Positions 7,332 through 15,487 of a stretch of 64,000 nt of DNA are shown here, piece by piece. The notes under the pieces are model-generated. The model worked only from the letters and a program-made list of their open reading frames with translations. It did not search any database and had not been told where the DNA came from. The DNA comes from Pseudonocardia benzenivorans CB1190 (GTDB lineage: Bacteria; Actinomycetota; Actinomycetes; Mycobacteriales; Pseudonocardiaceae), in NCBI RefSeq assembly GCF_000196675.2, contig NC_015312.1:6402501-6466500 (forward strand), read 5' to 3'. The translations under genes were made by a program, and so were the position numbers. Within the stretch, counting starts at the first letter, position 1; each line of letters starts with the position of its first letter.

Positions 7332-8750
7332 TCAAGACATGAGCGCGGGTGGGTCTCGGCGCAGCGTGTGCGCAGGGTCGTCGCGCAACAGGACTTCGGC
7401 CGTGGACAGGCACCGATCCTCGCGGAAGCGCCCGGCGACGAGCTGCACTCCGCCCGGGCCTGCCGGGCCGATCGAGGTCGGAACGGCCAGGGCAGGCAGC
7501 CCGCAGATGCTGGCCGCGATCGAAGGCTCGAGGGCGTCCACCAGCTCGCGAACCATATCGGGCCCGCGCTGATCATGGTCCGCAGGAAAGGGTCGACGCC
7601 AGGAAACGGGCAATAGAATCAGAGGGTAGTCGTCCAGGAAGGCCGACCATTCCCGCAGGATCGTGGTGCGCCGGGCGAACAGCTCGAGGTATCGGTCGCC
7701 GTCCATGCCTGCGGCAAGGCTGGTCATCGCCCCGGCCACGTCCCGCACTGATCGGTCCCCGAGTTCTCCAACCTGGTGCAACAGCCTGTTCCGGGCCTCC
7801 CAGGCCTTTGCCCGGAACACCTCCATCACCTGCTCGAAGCTAGGCGGAAGGACCTCCACCAACTCGTACCCGTCCGCGGCCAGCAGTCGCGCGGCCGCGT
7901 CGACCTCAGAACTGACGGAGACATCAACAGCAGCCCACGGGACACTGCGGACCATCGCGACCCGGCACGGTGCGGTGGGGGCCAGTTCCAGGGGCACAGG
8001 TACCGACCAGGGATCCAGATCGCTGGGTTTGGCCATCGCCTGCAGCGCCAGCCTCATGTCCTCCACTGTGCGGGTTAGCGCGCCCTGCACACTCATCAGC
8101 TGGGAAAACGGTGGGCTGTCGGTCGGTTCAGTTGCGTCGAAGCAGGGAATCCGCCCCTGGGTGGGGCGCAGCCCCAGAACTCCGCATGCGAACGCCGGAT
8201 AACGGATCGAGCCCACGGAGCCGCTGCCCTGCGCGACCGGCACGATCCCGGCGCTGACCGCGGCCGCGGCGCCGCCGCTGGACCCACCGGCGGTAATCTC
8301 GCTGTTCAACGGGTTGAGGGTGCGGCCGTACAACTCGTTGTCGGTGAACCACCGCCACGAGGACGAGGACGTGTTCGTCCTCCCCAGGATGATTGCCCCG
8401 GCCTCCCGCAAGCTACCCACCACGGGATTGTCGTTGAGCGCTAGCCGGTGCTCGAAAGCCCTGACCCCGTTCGTGGTCGCACAACCATGCTGGTCCACGT
8501 TGACCTGCGTAGTCACCGGGACCCCGTGCAACACACCCAGTGGCTCGCCCCGATCGACCTTCTCGTCCGCTCGATCAGCCGCTGCGAGCGCCCCGGCTGC
8601 GTCGACGTCCACCACGGCCACAAGGTCGCCGTTGACCTCATCGAGGCGCGCGAGGCAGGATTCGGTGACTTCTCGGCAGCGGACCTGCCTGCTGGCCACC
8701 GCCCGGGCGATCCGCGCCGCGGACCAACTCCAGTAGGGCTCTGCTGTCAA
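7332..8750 (-). CDS. Amidase-signature family protein with catalytic Lys replaced by Gln
   Basis: A 472-residue amidase-signature protein, last in the catabolic operon. The start is a TTG at 8750 with GGAGG seven bases upstream; its TTGA overlaps the stop of the small upstream frame. The signature GGSSGG gives the cis-Ser at 157 and GSIR gives the nucleophile Ser181. Spacing matches fatty acid amide hydrolase (Lys-75-Ser-24-Ser), which places the catalytic Lys at residue 82. There the sequence is GVPVTTQVNVD, with Gln (CAG) instead of Lys. It may be inactive or have a changed role. No amide step is obvious in the pathway. Confidence 0.8.
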   Translation of the reverse strand: MTAEPYWSWSAARIARAVASRQVRCREVTESCLARLDEVNGDLVAVVDVDAAGALAAADRADEKVDRGEPLGVLHGVPVTTQVNVDQHGCATTNGVRAFEHRLALNDNPVVGSLREAGAIILGRTNTSSSSWRWFTDNELYGRTLNPLNSEITAGGSSGGAAAAVSAGIVPVAQGSGSVGSIRYPAFACGVLGLRPTQGRIPCFDATEPTDSPPFSQLMSVQGALTRTVEDMRLALQAMAKPSDLDPWSVPVPLELAPTAPCRVAMVRSVPWAAVDVSVSSEVDAAARLLAADGYELVEVLPPSFEQVMEVFRAKAWEARNRLLHQVGELGDRSVRDVAGAMTSLAAGMDGDRYLELFARRTTILREWSAFLDDYPLILLPVSWRRPFPADHDQRGPDMVRELVDALEPSIAASICGLPALAVPTSIGPAGPGGVQLVAGRFREDRCLSTAEVLLRDDPAHTLRRDPPALMS

Positions 8751-8935
8751 CGTCGCACCTCCGACAGTCCATGCGTTGCCGCGACACCAGCACCGATTTC
8801 GAGGCCGGCGGGACTTTCCATGAGCGAAATGGGATACGAGGCCGACGTGGCCTCGGCGACAAGCCCCGCCAGAGGGCGCTCGTCCTGACGCCAGGAGACG
8901 AGGTACACGCGAGGGCCTTTCGTGGCTGACCACAA
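8747..8935 (-). CDS. Small protein of unknown function, coupled to amidase
   Basis: A 62-residue frame from a TTG at 8935, ending in a TGA that overlaps the amidase TTG start (TTGA at 8747-8750). I do not recognise the family. The sequence is ordinary mixed protein (GPRVYLVSWRQDERPLAGL) without membrane segments and could be the C-terminal remnant of a larger protein. No good ribosome binding site is visible. The rest of the gap to the hydrolase gene (8936-8989) shows nothing else. Confidence 0.35.
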   Translation of the reverse strand: MWSATKGPRVYLVSWRQDERPLAGLVAEATSASYPISLMESPAGLEIGAGVAATHGLSEVRR

Positions 8936-8989
8936 CCGATGAATGGCGGACGGTCGAACGTGATGAAACCACTTTCTCGTCTGCTGGTG

Positions 8990-9844
8990 TCAACCTTGAA
9001 TGGGGGACGAGAGCTGTTCTCGGCGAGCCGCACGGCTGTCCAGGACCCTGACCTGCTCGGGGGCGCAGCGTTCGAGGTGCTCGGCGAGGGCGCGGTTGAC
9101 GGGCTCGGGCCGTTCCGCGTTGACCAGGTGCGCGGCGTCCGGCACGACGACAAAGGTCGAGCCGGGAACGCCATCGGCGATCGCCCGTACCATGTCGACT
9201 GGGGTGGCCGGGTCCTCTGCCCCGGCGACCACGAGCGTGGGGGCCGTGATCCGCCCCAACTGCTCGCGGACGTCGTAGGTCGCGATGGCCTCGCAGCAGC
9301 CGGCGTATCCCTCGCGCGAGGTGCTGCGCAGCATGGCCAGCAGCCGCTCCACCTCGCGTGGCTGCTCCTGAGCGAACTTCGGGACGAACCACGTCCCGGG
9401 GCGGGAGGCCACCATCGACTCGGTGCCCTCGGCCCGCACCGTGGCCGCCCGCACCGGCCAGGACTCGGGTGCGCCGAACCGCGCTGCCGAGGCACAGACC
9501 GTCAGGCTCAGCAGCCGGTCCGCGTGGTGGATGCCCAGCCACTGACCGATCGCGCCCCCGATGGAGACGCCCGCGTAGTGGAATCGCTCGACGCCGAGGG
9601 CGTCGACCAGCGCCAGGACGTCGCCCGCCAGGCCGGCGATCGTGTAGGGTCCGGGCGGGGCCGGCGACCTGCCGTGCCCGCGCAGGTCGAACCGGATGGT
9701 GCGCCACCGGTCGGCGAGCGCGGCGACCTGGGCGTCGAAGAGCCCCACATCGGTGCCGAGCGAGGGTCCAAGGACCACCACCGGGGCATCAGGTGGTCCG
9801 TCGATCACGTGGTGCAGCTCCACCGCCGCGGTCTTCGGTGCCAT
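8990..9844 (-). CDS. Alpha/beta hydrolase, 3-oxoadipate enol-lactonase-like (PcaD)
   Basis: A 284-residue alpha/beta hydrolase with the oxyanion motif GPSLGTD, RFDLRGHGRS, nucleophile elbow GVSIGG (Ser94 region), the acid in GAEDPATP and His in DAAHLVNAE. This pattern is typical of PcaD, which opens 3-oxoadipate enol-lactone to 3-oxoadipate. That is exactly the reaction needed after CatA, CatB and CatC, encoded in the same operon. Starts at ATG 9844, 26 bp after the NTF2-like gene. Other hydrolase substrates cannot be excluded from sequence alone. Confidence 0.75.
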   Translation of the reverse strand: MAPKTAAVELHHVIDGPPDAPVVVLGPSLGTDVGLFDAQVAALADRWRTIRFDLRGHGRSPAPPGPYTIAGLAGDVLALVDALGVERFHYAGVSIGGAIGQWLGIHHADRLLSLTVCASAARFGAPESWPVRAATVRAEGTESMVASRPGTWFVPKFAQEQPREVERLLAMLRSTSREGYAGCCEAIATYDVREQLGRITAPTLVVAGAEDPATPVDMVRAIADGVPGSTFVVVPDAAHLVNAERPEPVNRALAEHLERCAPEQVRVLDSRAARREQLSSPIQG

Positions 9845-9870
9845 GCCACAGCCTCCTGGTCACTCGGGGT

Positions 9871-10353
9871 TCACTGGTGTCGCGGATGGGTCGCCCGCGC
9901 CGCGTCGAGGGTGAACACGCCATCACCCCAACCCTCGCTCAGCGGCGCGAAGTAGTGGAACAGCACCTGCTTCGTGCGGTAGCGCCACCGCCCGCCGGCA
10001 CGCGTCACGGTGTCGCGGTACCGGCCCGCCGCCACGTGGGGGACGCCGTGCAGCACGCACGGCTGCCACAGGAACGACCGGACGGAGGCCGTGTCCCCGT
10101 CGAGGTCGATCTCGAGGTTGGTGACGTGGTGCCAGAACGCGGTCAGCCCGCCCTCGGCCAGGCCGCTGAAGAACGCGAGCAGCTCCTCGTGCCCGCGGGC
10201 GCGGCTCAGGCCGATGAACTCGCCGTCGGAGGTGAACAGGTCGACCAGTGCCGCCCACTCGCCGTCGTCGAGCACGCGGCAGTACTTGGCGTCCAGGGCG
10301 CGGATCGCCTCGAGGTCCTCCAGCCGCTGCAGCCGCTGCTCCAGCGTGGTCAC
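9871..10353 (-). CDS. SnoaL/NTF2-like protein
   Basis: A 160-residue protein of the SnoaL_4/NTF2-like fold: an N-terminal helix (LEQRLQRLEDLEAIRALDAKYCRVLDDGEWAALVDLFTSDGEF) and a curved sheet with WHHVTNLEIDLDGDTASVRSFLW. Members include steroid isomerase-like and dehydratase-like enzymes and the small subunits of aromatic dioxygenases. No catalytic role can be assigned here. Its ATG overlaps the stop of the FAD synthetase-like gene by four bases, so it is co-translated. Confidence 0.7.
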   Translation of the reverse strand: MTTLEQRLQRLEDLEAIRALDAKYCRVLDDGEWAALVDLFTSDGEFIGLSRARGHEELLAFFSGLAEGGLTAFWHHVTNLEIDLDGDTASVRSFLWQPCVLHGVPHVAAGRYRDTVTRAGGRWRYRTKQVLFHYFAPLSEGWGDGVFTLDAARATHPRHQ

Positions 10354-11189
10354 CGGTCCTCCCCGCGGCGCAGGAAGTCCACGGCGACGGACTGCCCGGC
10401 GAGGTCGGCCGCCCGGCCGGGAAGCCGGACGAACAGTCGCCCGGCAGCGGTGACCTCCAGGTCGACGGGGCGTCCCACGGTTCCGGTCAACCGGCCGACG
10501 TACCGCCCGGGTGCCGGGACGGCGGCGCCCTCGGCGACCACCACCTCGGCTCCGACCACCTCCCCCGCCAGGAACAGGACACCGTCCACGCGGTGCGGGC
10601 GGCCCAGGGCACGGGCGGCGGCGACGACGTCACCGCGAGCGAGGCAGCCGCGGATGTAGGTCGACGAGCACGGCGTGCCGACGGCGTGCAGCAGCCCGAC
10701 GGGATGGGTGCTGAAACCGTGCTCCTCCCCGAGCCGGCGCAGCGCATCGACGTCGCCGGTGCCGCGGTGCCCGAAGGTGAAGTTGCTGCCGACCACCACC
10801 GCGTCCGCATGCAACGCCCCGACCAGCACCTGCGCGGCGAAGTCGCCCGCCTCGACCCGCGCCAGGGCAGCGGTGAACGGCACCACGCAGACGGCGTCGA
10901 CCCCCAGCTGGTGAGCGAGCTCCGCGCGCCGCTCGACCGTGCTCAACGCCGCGGTGTCGCGAGGCAGCCCGAGCACCTTCGCCGGGTGCGGATCGAACGT
11001 GACCAGCACCGTGGGCAGCCGCCGGGCCCGCCCGAGACGCACCGCACTGCCGATGAGGTGGGCGTGGCCGCGGTGGACGCCGTCGAAGACCCCCAGTGTG
11101 ACGACACAGCGGCCCCAGCCGTCCGGGATCTCGCCCAGGCCGCGCCACACCGGCGCGAGCACGGGGTCGAGCAGAGCCGACCGGCTCAC
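10350..11189 (-). CDS. FAD synthetase-like protein (RibF N-terminal domain, no recognisable flavokinase)
   Basis: The first 180 residues match the FMN adenylyltransferase domain of RibF: LGVFDGVHRGHAHLI near residue 30, VTFDPHP, VVGSNFTFGHRGTGD and the SSTYIRGCL motif. The C-terminal 90 residues lack the riboflavin-kinase GRxxGFPTAN-type motif, so only FMN-to-FAD activity is expected. Total length is 279 residues against about 310-330 for bifunctional RibF. It lies among flavin-dependent oxygenase genes and probably supplies FAD to them. The GTG start overlaps the upstream stop (GTGA). Confidence 0.75.
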   Translation of the reverse strand: MSRSALLDPVLAPVWRGLGEIPDGWGRCVVTLGVFDGVHRGHAHLIGSAVRLGRARRLPTVLVTFDPHPAKVLGLPRDTAALSTVERRAELAHQLGVDAVCVVPFTAALARVEAGDFAAQVLVGALHADAVVVGSNFTFGHRGTGDVDALRRLGEEHGFSTHPVGLLHAVGTPCSSTYIRGCLARGDVVAAARALGRPHRVDGVLFLAGEVVGAEVVVAEGAAVPAPGRYVGRLTGTVGRPVDLEVTAAGRLFVRLPGRAADLAGQSVAVDFLRRGEDR

Positions 11190-11368
11190 GGCCGGGCCGC
11201 CACGTCCCGGAGGTGCTCGACCCACGACTCGACCTCCGTGCGTCCGAGCGGGAACCACGACCGGGTCCGCATGTTCACCGGCGCCACTGTGAAGAGCGTG
11301 CGACCGGAACCGCAACGACCGCTGTGCGTGGTGACCGTGCATCCGGTCGATCTTGCGCGATCCATCAT
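11186..11368 (-). CDS. Small 60-residue operon protein of unknown function
   Basis: The frame starts at 11368, overlapping the stop of the ferredoxin reductase gene (ATGA), and ends overlapping the GTG of the next gene (GTGA). This double coupling argues for a real gene. The protein has a Thr/Gly-rich first half, then RTRSWFPLGRTEVESWVEHLRDVAARP, a likely amphipathic helix. I do not recognise it. It could be an assembly or effector factor of the monooxygenase or reductase. Confidence 0.55.
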   Translation of the reverse strand: MMDRARSTGCTVTTHSGRCGSGRTLFTVAPVNMRTRSWFPLGRTEVESWVEHLRDVAARP

Positions 11369-12663
11369 CGAAGGTCCCTCTCGGTGCACGGGCCGCCCCG
11401 GTCTGCGACGACCACCGGGGACCGGGCCTGAGCGGCCTCGGCCGACTTCGTCGTCGCCGTCATGCGGCGAAGGTCGACTTTCGGATCGGCCAAGAGCTCC
11501 CGGGGCAGGACCGAGCGGGTAGCGACGAGCCGGCCCGCCGGCCTGATCTCACGGGGGCGTCCGGTGCCGAAGGCGCCCTCGACCCGCCCGTCACGGCAGA
11601 AGAAGGCCGTGAACTGCATCGCATCGACGTCGCCTCGCACCACGACGTCGTCCCACCCCTGGGCGTGACCGATGTACTGGAAGTTGAACTCGTACTGATC
11701 CGACCAGAACCACGGCAGCGTGGTGCACGCCTCCTCCCGGCCCAGGATCCCGGCCGCGGCGGTGGCCGCCTGCCGGCGGGCGACGTCCCAGTGCTCGACC
11801 CGGATGCGGCCGTGGACCGGGTGGTCGTGACGGGCCACGTCACCGACCGCGTACACTCCTGGCGCGGAGGTCCGGCAGCTGGGATCCACCAGGATGCCGG
11901 AGTCAACCGCCAGGTCGACCGCGGCTGCCAGCTCGTCGGCAGGCTCCGCCCCGACCCCGACCACCAAGACGTCGCAGGGCAGGCGGAGCCCGCCGCTGGT
12001 GGCCACCTCGCGGACCATCGGATCACCGACGACACCGATCACTGACTCGCCGGTGAGCACCGTGACCCCGCGCTGCTCGTGGAGTCGCTGAACCACCCGG
12101 CCCAGGTTCTCGCCGATGACCGGAGCCAAGGGAGCCCCGTACATCTGCACGACCGTCACCGCGTTCCCCAGCGCCCGGGCAGCAGCGGCAACCTCGAGAC
12201 CGATGAAGCCGCCACCCGCGATCACCACCTCGGCACCCGGTCGCAGAGCTTCACGCAGACGGACCGCGTCCTCGAGGGTGCGCAGGTAGAACACGTTCTC
12301 GGTGCGCGGCAACGAGCCCAGTCGGCGAGCGCGCGAGCCCGTGGCCAGCACCAAGGCGTCGAAGCGGATCCGGTCACCGTCCCCCGTGGTGAGCGCCCGG
12401 TCCGCGAGGTCGACCGCGGTGACACAGACGCCCAGCTGCAGGTCGATCGCATGATCGACGTAGCTCTGCTCGGGACGGAGCAGGGGCAGTTCCGGCGAGG
12501 CCGAGGTCAGGTACTCCTTGCTCAGCGGCGGGCGGTCGTAGGGCGGGTGCTCCTCGCCGCTGATCAAGGAGATGCGGCCTGCATAGCCCTGCCGTCTCAG
12601 CTCTTCCGCGGTCTGCACGCCAGCCACGCCGGCTCCGACGATCGCCACGTGGTGGGTGGTCAT
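11365..12663 (-). CDS. FAD-dependent ferredoxin reductase (glutathione-reductase fold)
   Basis: A 432-residue NAD(P)H:ferredoxin oxidoreductase of the BphA4/CamA type: FAD-binding GAGVAGVQTAEELR at the N-terminus, PPYDRPPLSKEYL, a second Rossmann motif IAGGGFIGLEVAAAARALG near residue 150, and the FAD-contact block GVYAVGDVARH, then WFWSDQY. It most likely reduces the Rieske ferredoxin of the four-component monooxygenase. In classic toluene/isoprene monooxygenase operons this step is done by a TmoF-type 2Fe-2S flavoprotein, which is absent here. Confidence 0.85.
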   Translation of the reverse strand: MTTHHVAIVGAGVAGVQTAEELRRQGYAGRISLISGEEHPPYDRPPLSKEYLTSASPELPLLRPEQSYVDHAIDLQLGVCVTAVDLADRALTTGDGDRIRFDALVLATGSRARRLGSLPRTENVFYLRTLEDAVRLREALRPGAEVVIAGGGFIGLEVAAAARALGNAVTVVQMYGAPLAPVIGENLGRVVQRLHEQRGVTVLTGESVIGVVGDPMVREVATSGGLRLPCDVLVVGVGAEPADELAAAVDLAVDSGILVDPSCRTSAPGVYAVGDVARHDHPVHGRIRVEHWDVARRQAATAAAGILGREEACTTLPWFWSDQYEFNFQYIGHAQGWDDVVVRGDVDAMQFTAFFCRDGRVEGAFGTGRPREIRPAGRLVATRSVLPRELLADPKVDLRRMTATTKSAEAAQARSPVVVADRGGPCTERDLR

Positions 12664-12675
12664 CTCACTGCCCTC

Positions 12676-13740
12676 TCACGGCACCTGAAGAACCTGCTTG
12701 AGGGCACCGTCGTCGTGGGTGTCGAACAGACGGTAGGCCTCCGCTGCGTCACCGAGCGGCAATCGATGTGTCACCAGCGCCGTCGGATCGACAGCCGAGG
12801 TCTCGATCAACCGGAGGGCGTCCCAGAGCGCCGTGCGCGCGTTCGAGAAGCCGTTGAGCTGGATACGGAGATTGTTCAGGTACATCGTGAACAGCGACAC
12901 AGGGTGGTCCTGCTCCAGGTACACCCCGCCGCCGGAGATCGTTCCACCCGGCCGGGTGATCCCGACCGCGGTGGTGAACGCCGGCCCGCGGCCGACGAAC
13001 TCCACCACCGCGTCGACGCCGCGCCCCGAGGTCAGCTCCTTGACGGCCTCGACGGGGTCGCCGTCGGAGGTGCTGACCGGGTGCGCGCCCAGCTTCTCGG
13101 CCTGCTGCAACCGCGCCGGATCCTCGTCCAGGGCGATCAACTGCGCGGGGCCGCGGCGGAGCAGCAACTGCACAGCGAGAAGGCCGGTCGGGCCGCACCC
13201 CAGCACGGCCACCGAACTCGACCCCGTCAGCGGGACCTCCGACACAGCGTGCACGGCCGCCGGAAGATTGCAGCTGAGGAACAGGGCCTGTTCGTCGGTG
13301 ATCGACTCGGGGACCGGTTCGGCATGCGCGTCGGCGAGAGGGATGCGGACGTACTCCGCCTGGGTGCCGCCCATGTCCCCGAAGCCGACCCCGAACCCGT
13401 AGATCGCCTTGCCCGTGGTCTCGCAGTGGGCGGTCTGGCCGGCCCGGCAGAAGAAGCAGGTCCCACAGCTGATCGAGTACGGAACAGTGATCCGGTCCCC
13501 CACCCGGAACCGCGAGACGTTCGAGCCGACCTCGACCACCTCGCCCGCGAGCTCGTGCCCGAGCGATGTCCGGCCGGGGATGGCGAGGTCTCCCGCTTCT
13601 CCCCGGTAGAGATACAGGTCGGACCCGCAGATCGAGCTCAACCGGACCCGGGCGACGACATCGGTGGGGGCCTCGATCGTGGGGTCGTCGACGTTCTCGA
13701 CCGACACCTGCCGGGCTCCTTGGTAGACGACAGCGCGCAT
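12676..13740 (-). CDS. Zinc-dependent alcohol dehydrogenase (MDR family)
   Basis: A 354-residue medium-chain dehydrogenase. Catalytic zinc ligands are Cys in SSICGSD, His in LGHELAG and the following Glu. The structural zinc site is the four-Cys loop CGTCFFCRAGQTAHC near residue 100, and the NAD(P) site is LGCGPTGLLAVQ. Start chosen at MRAVVYQG (13740), not the longer frame. It lies between the monooxygenase and reductase genes, so a role in oxidising an alcohol from the monooxygenase (for example a benzyl alcohol) is plausible but unproven. Confidence 0.82.
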   Translation of the reverse strand: MRAVVYQGARQVSVENVDDPTIEAPTDVVARVRLSSICGSDLYLYRGEAGDLAIPGRTSLGHELAGEVVEVGSNVSRFRVGDRITVPYSISCGTCFFCRAGQTAHCETTGKAIYGFGVGFGDMGGTQAEYVRIPLADAHAEPVPESITDEQALFLSCNLPAAVHAVSEVPLTGSSSVAVLGCGPTGLLAVQLLLRRGPAQLIALDEDPARLQQAEKLGAHPVSTSDGDPVEAVKELTSGRGVDAVVEFVGRGPAFTTAVGITRPGGTISGGGVYLEQDHPVSLFTMYLNNLRIQLNGFSNARTALWDALRLIETSAVDPTALVTHRLPLGDAAEAYRLFDTHDDGALKQVLQVP

Positions 13741-13754
13741 TTCGTCTCCCCCCG

Positions 13755-14777
13755 TCAGCGGCCGAGCTCGCACGAGGCGAGGAACGCCTCGTGTCGTCCG
13801 ACGATGTCCGAACGTCCGAGCAGGGCCGGCTGCGGCGCGACCGGGGCGTCGGCCAGCAGCGAGCGGAGACCATCCGCCGCGTCGTACGCCGCGGAGCTCC
13901 ACTGGTCCACCCACTTCTGCAGGTGGTCCCTGTTCCCATCGGCGCCGGCGACGGCGGTCGCCACCAGCGCCTTGCTCCAGCGCTGGCTCCGCTCGCTGTC
14001 ATGGGCGTGCTCACGCTGCATGGAGGCCAGCAGGCCGTCGCCGTTGGCCTCGGCCACCAGCGCCAGCTCCTCGTTGAGGACGATGTCGAGGACCGGCTTC
14101 ACCGTCAGGTTCAGGGCGGCGAAGGCCTCGCCCCAGTCGTAGGCGATGAGCAGCTCTTCGAGCAGCTTGCGGGCCGGCTGCCACCGTTCGTCGTTCTCCC
14201 ATGTGTTGCGGGCCAGCGTGCTCGAGACGAGTTCCGGCGTGCCGGCCAAGGACAGCGACTTGCAGCGGTAGGCGAGCCACTGGATCCGCCGCATCTCGTC
14301 ACCGGCCTGGAAGTGGGCGGCATTCGTGATGAAGGCGCTGGGTCCCACCTGCCCCAGGTAGAGCGCGGCCATTTGCAGCGCGTGGATGGCGAAACGGGCG
14401 GGAGCAAAGGCCACGGTCAACGTCGCGGCCCAGTCGGCACCGAGTGTCGCATCGTGGTCGCGCCGCTCGTACTCGTCGACGATGCCGTCCATGACGGTCT
14501 CCCGCTGGTGCTGCAGGGAGACGTAACTGCGGTAGTTCAGCTTGTCCGGGTCCCGGAACGTCTCCCAGTCCTCGATCTGGAGCGGCGAGCCCTCGCGGTG
14601 CTTGAGATACCACTCGTTGATCGGTGTGTCCGGGCTGAGCTCGAAGGGAGCGGGTTCACGACGGAAGTGGTAGTGAAACTGGGAGCCGGTGATCTCGTAG
14701 GGACTCGGCTTGCGGCGAACCTGGCCGGATTTGCTCCAGGTCTTGGTGGCGCGCCGGGCTCGTGGCGTGATGCTCAC
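13755..14777 (-). CDS. tmoE: Four-component monooxygenase hydroxylase, beta subunit (TmoE type)
   Basis: A 340-residue member of the TmoE/IsoE family, which forms the (alpha-beta-gamma)2 hydroxylase with TmoA and TmoB but lacks the iron ligands. Family features: NEWYLKHREGSPLQIEDWETFRDPDKLNYRSYVSLQ in the N-terminal third and FQAGDEMRRIQWLAYR in the middle. It starts two bases after the effector gene tmoD. The symbol is by family; substrate is not known. Confidence 0.85.
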   Translation of the reverse strand: MSITPRARRATKTWSKSGQVRRKPSPYEITGSQFHYHFRREPAPFELSPDTPINEWYLKHREGSPLQIEDWETFRDPDKLNYRSYVSLQHQRETVMDGIVDEYERRDHDATLGADWAATLTVAFAPARFAIHALQMAALYLGQVGPSAFITNAAHFQAGDEMRRIQWLAYRCKSLSLAGTPELVSSTLARNTWENDERWQPARKLLEELLIAYDWGEAFAALNLTVKPVLDIVLNEELALVAEANGDGLLASMQREHAHDSERSQRWSKALVATAVAGADGNRDHLQKWVDQWSSAAYDAADGLRSLLADAPVAPQPALLGRSDIVGRHEAFLASCELGR

Positions 14778-14779
14778 TT

Positions 14780-15082
14780 CTAGTCCTCTCTTTCCAGGAA
14801 CCAGACGATCTCGTCGTCACTGACGTACCGCATCCGTCCGGCGAAACCGCTGAGCGCCGGTTCCAGCTGCGCGAGTGTGAACTCCTCGTCCAGCGCGTCC
14901 TCCAAGCTGGCCCGAGTCAGGCGGCACTCCCGATCACAGGTCACTCGCACATAGCCGCCGCGGTCGTCGACCTCGACCTCCGCGTTCGGGTTGTCGGCCT
15001 GTACCGCCTCGATGACAGCATCGACGATGCGGTCGTCGAGACCGCGCAGGACAGGACCGACCTTCTTCGCCGTCGTGGTCAT
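14780..15082 (-). CDS. tmoD: Monooxygenase effector/coupling protein (TmoD type)
   Basis: A 100-residue member of the MmoB/DmpM/TmoD family, a cofactorless protein that binds the hydroxylase and gates oxygen activation. It shows the family pattern VGPVLRGLDDRIVDAVIEAV followed by ANPNAEVEVDDRGGYVRV-like strands. Its ATG overlaps the stop of the ferredoxin gene by four bases. Order A-B-C-D-E matches tmo and iso operons. Confidence 0.85.
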   Translation of the reverse strand: MTTTAKKVGPVLRGLDDRIVDAVIEAVQADNPNAEVEVDDRGGYVRVTCDRECRLTRASLEDALDEEFTLAQLEPALSGFAGRMRYVSDDEIVWFLERED

Positions 15083-15477
15083 CTGGGCTCCAGGGTGGCG
15101 GTGTACCGGTAGTGGCGAGGGGTGCCCGGCGGCGGCAACAGGATCTGGATGTCCTCGCCGTCAGCACGCACGGGATAGGTGAACAGCTTGCATCCCATCG
15201 GGTTGAGTCCGTTGCCGGTCCTGGCGTCGAACTCCCAGTGATGGCCGGTGCACACCAACAGGTCGCCGTCGAGGTCGCTGTCGCCGAGCGTTCTCTCCTG
15301 GTGCGGACAGGTTCCCTGGTAGGCACGGAGTTCCCCGCTCTCGAGGTGGACGAGCAGGACCTCCTCGCCGTCCACGGCAACCGCCTGGAGGTCGCCCTCC
15401 CACAGGTCCTCCATCGAGGCGACTGTGACCCAGCGATCTTCCTCCTGCCGGGTCGCGGTCTCGTTCTCATCGCTCAT
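15079..15477 (-). CDS. tmoC: Rieske-type ferredoxin of the monooxygenase (TmoC type)
   Basis: A 132-residue Rieske 2Fe-2S ferredoxin. Ligands are Cys-x-His in GTCPHQE and Cys-x2-His in VCTGHHWEF, 17 residues apart. Start chosen at MSDENE (15477); the longer frame overlaps tmoB and lacks a good start. It passes electrons from the reductase (probably 11365-12663) to the diiron hydroxylase. The N-terminus has about 15 extra acidic residues before the domain. Confidence 0.88.
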   Translation of the reverse strand: MSDENETATRQEEDRWVTVASMEDLWEGDLQAVAVDGEEVLLVHLESGELRAYQGTCPHQERTLGDSDLDGDLLVCTGHHWEFDARTGNGLNPMGCKLFTYPVRADGEDIQILLPPPGTPRHYRYTATLEPR

Positions 15478-15487
15478 CGATCGGCCC

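Noticed and set aside
7332..9707. A 791-codon version of the amidase
   Set aside because: The upper part is antisense-frame sequence overlapping the PcaD-like gene; the TTG at 8750 with GGAGG is the better start.
12079..14142. A 687-codon plus-strand frame across the dehydrogenase and tmoE genes
   Set aside because: It lies antisense to three well-supported genes and has no recognisable domain; such frames are common at this GC content.
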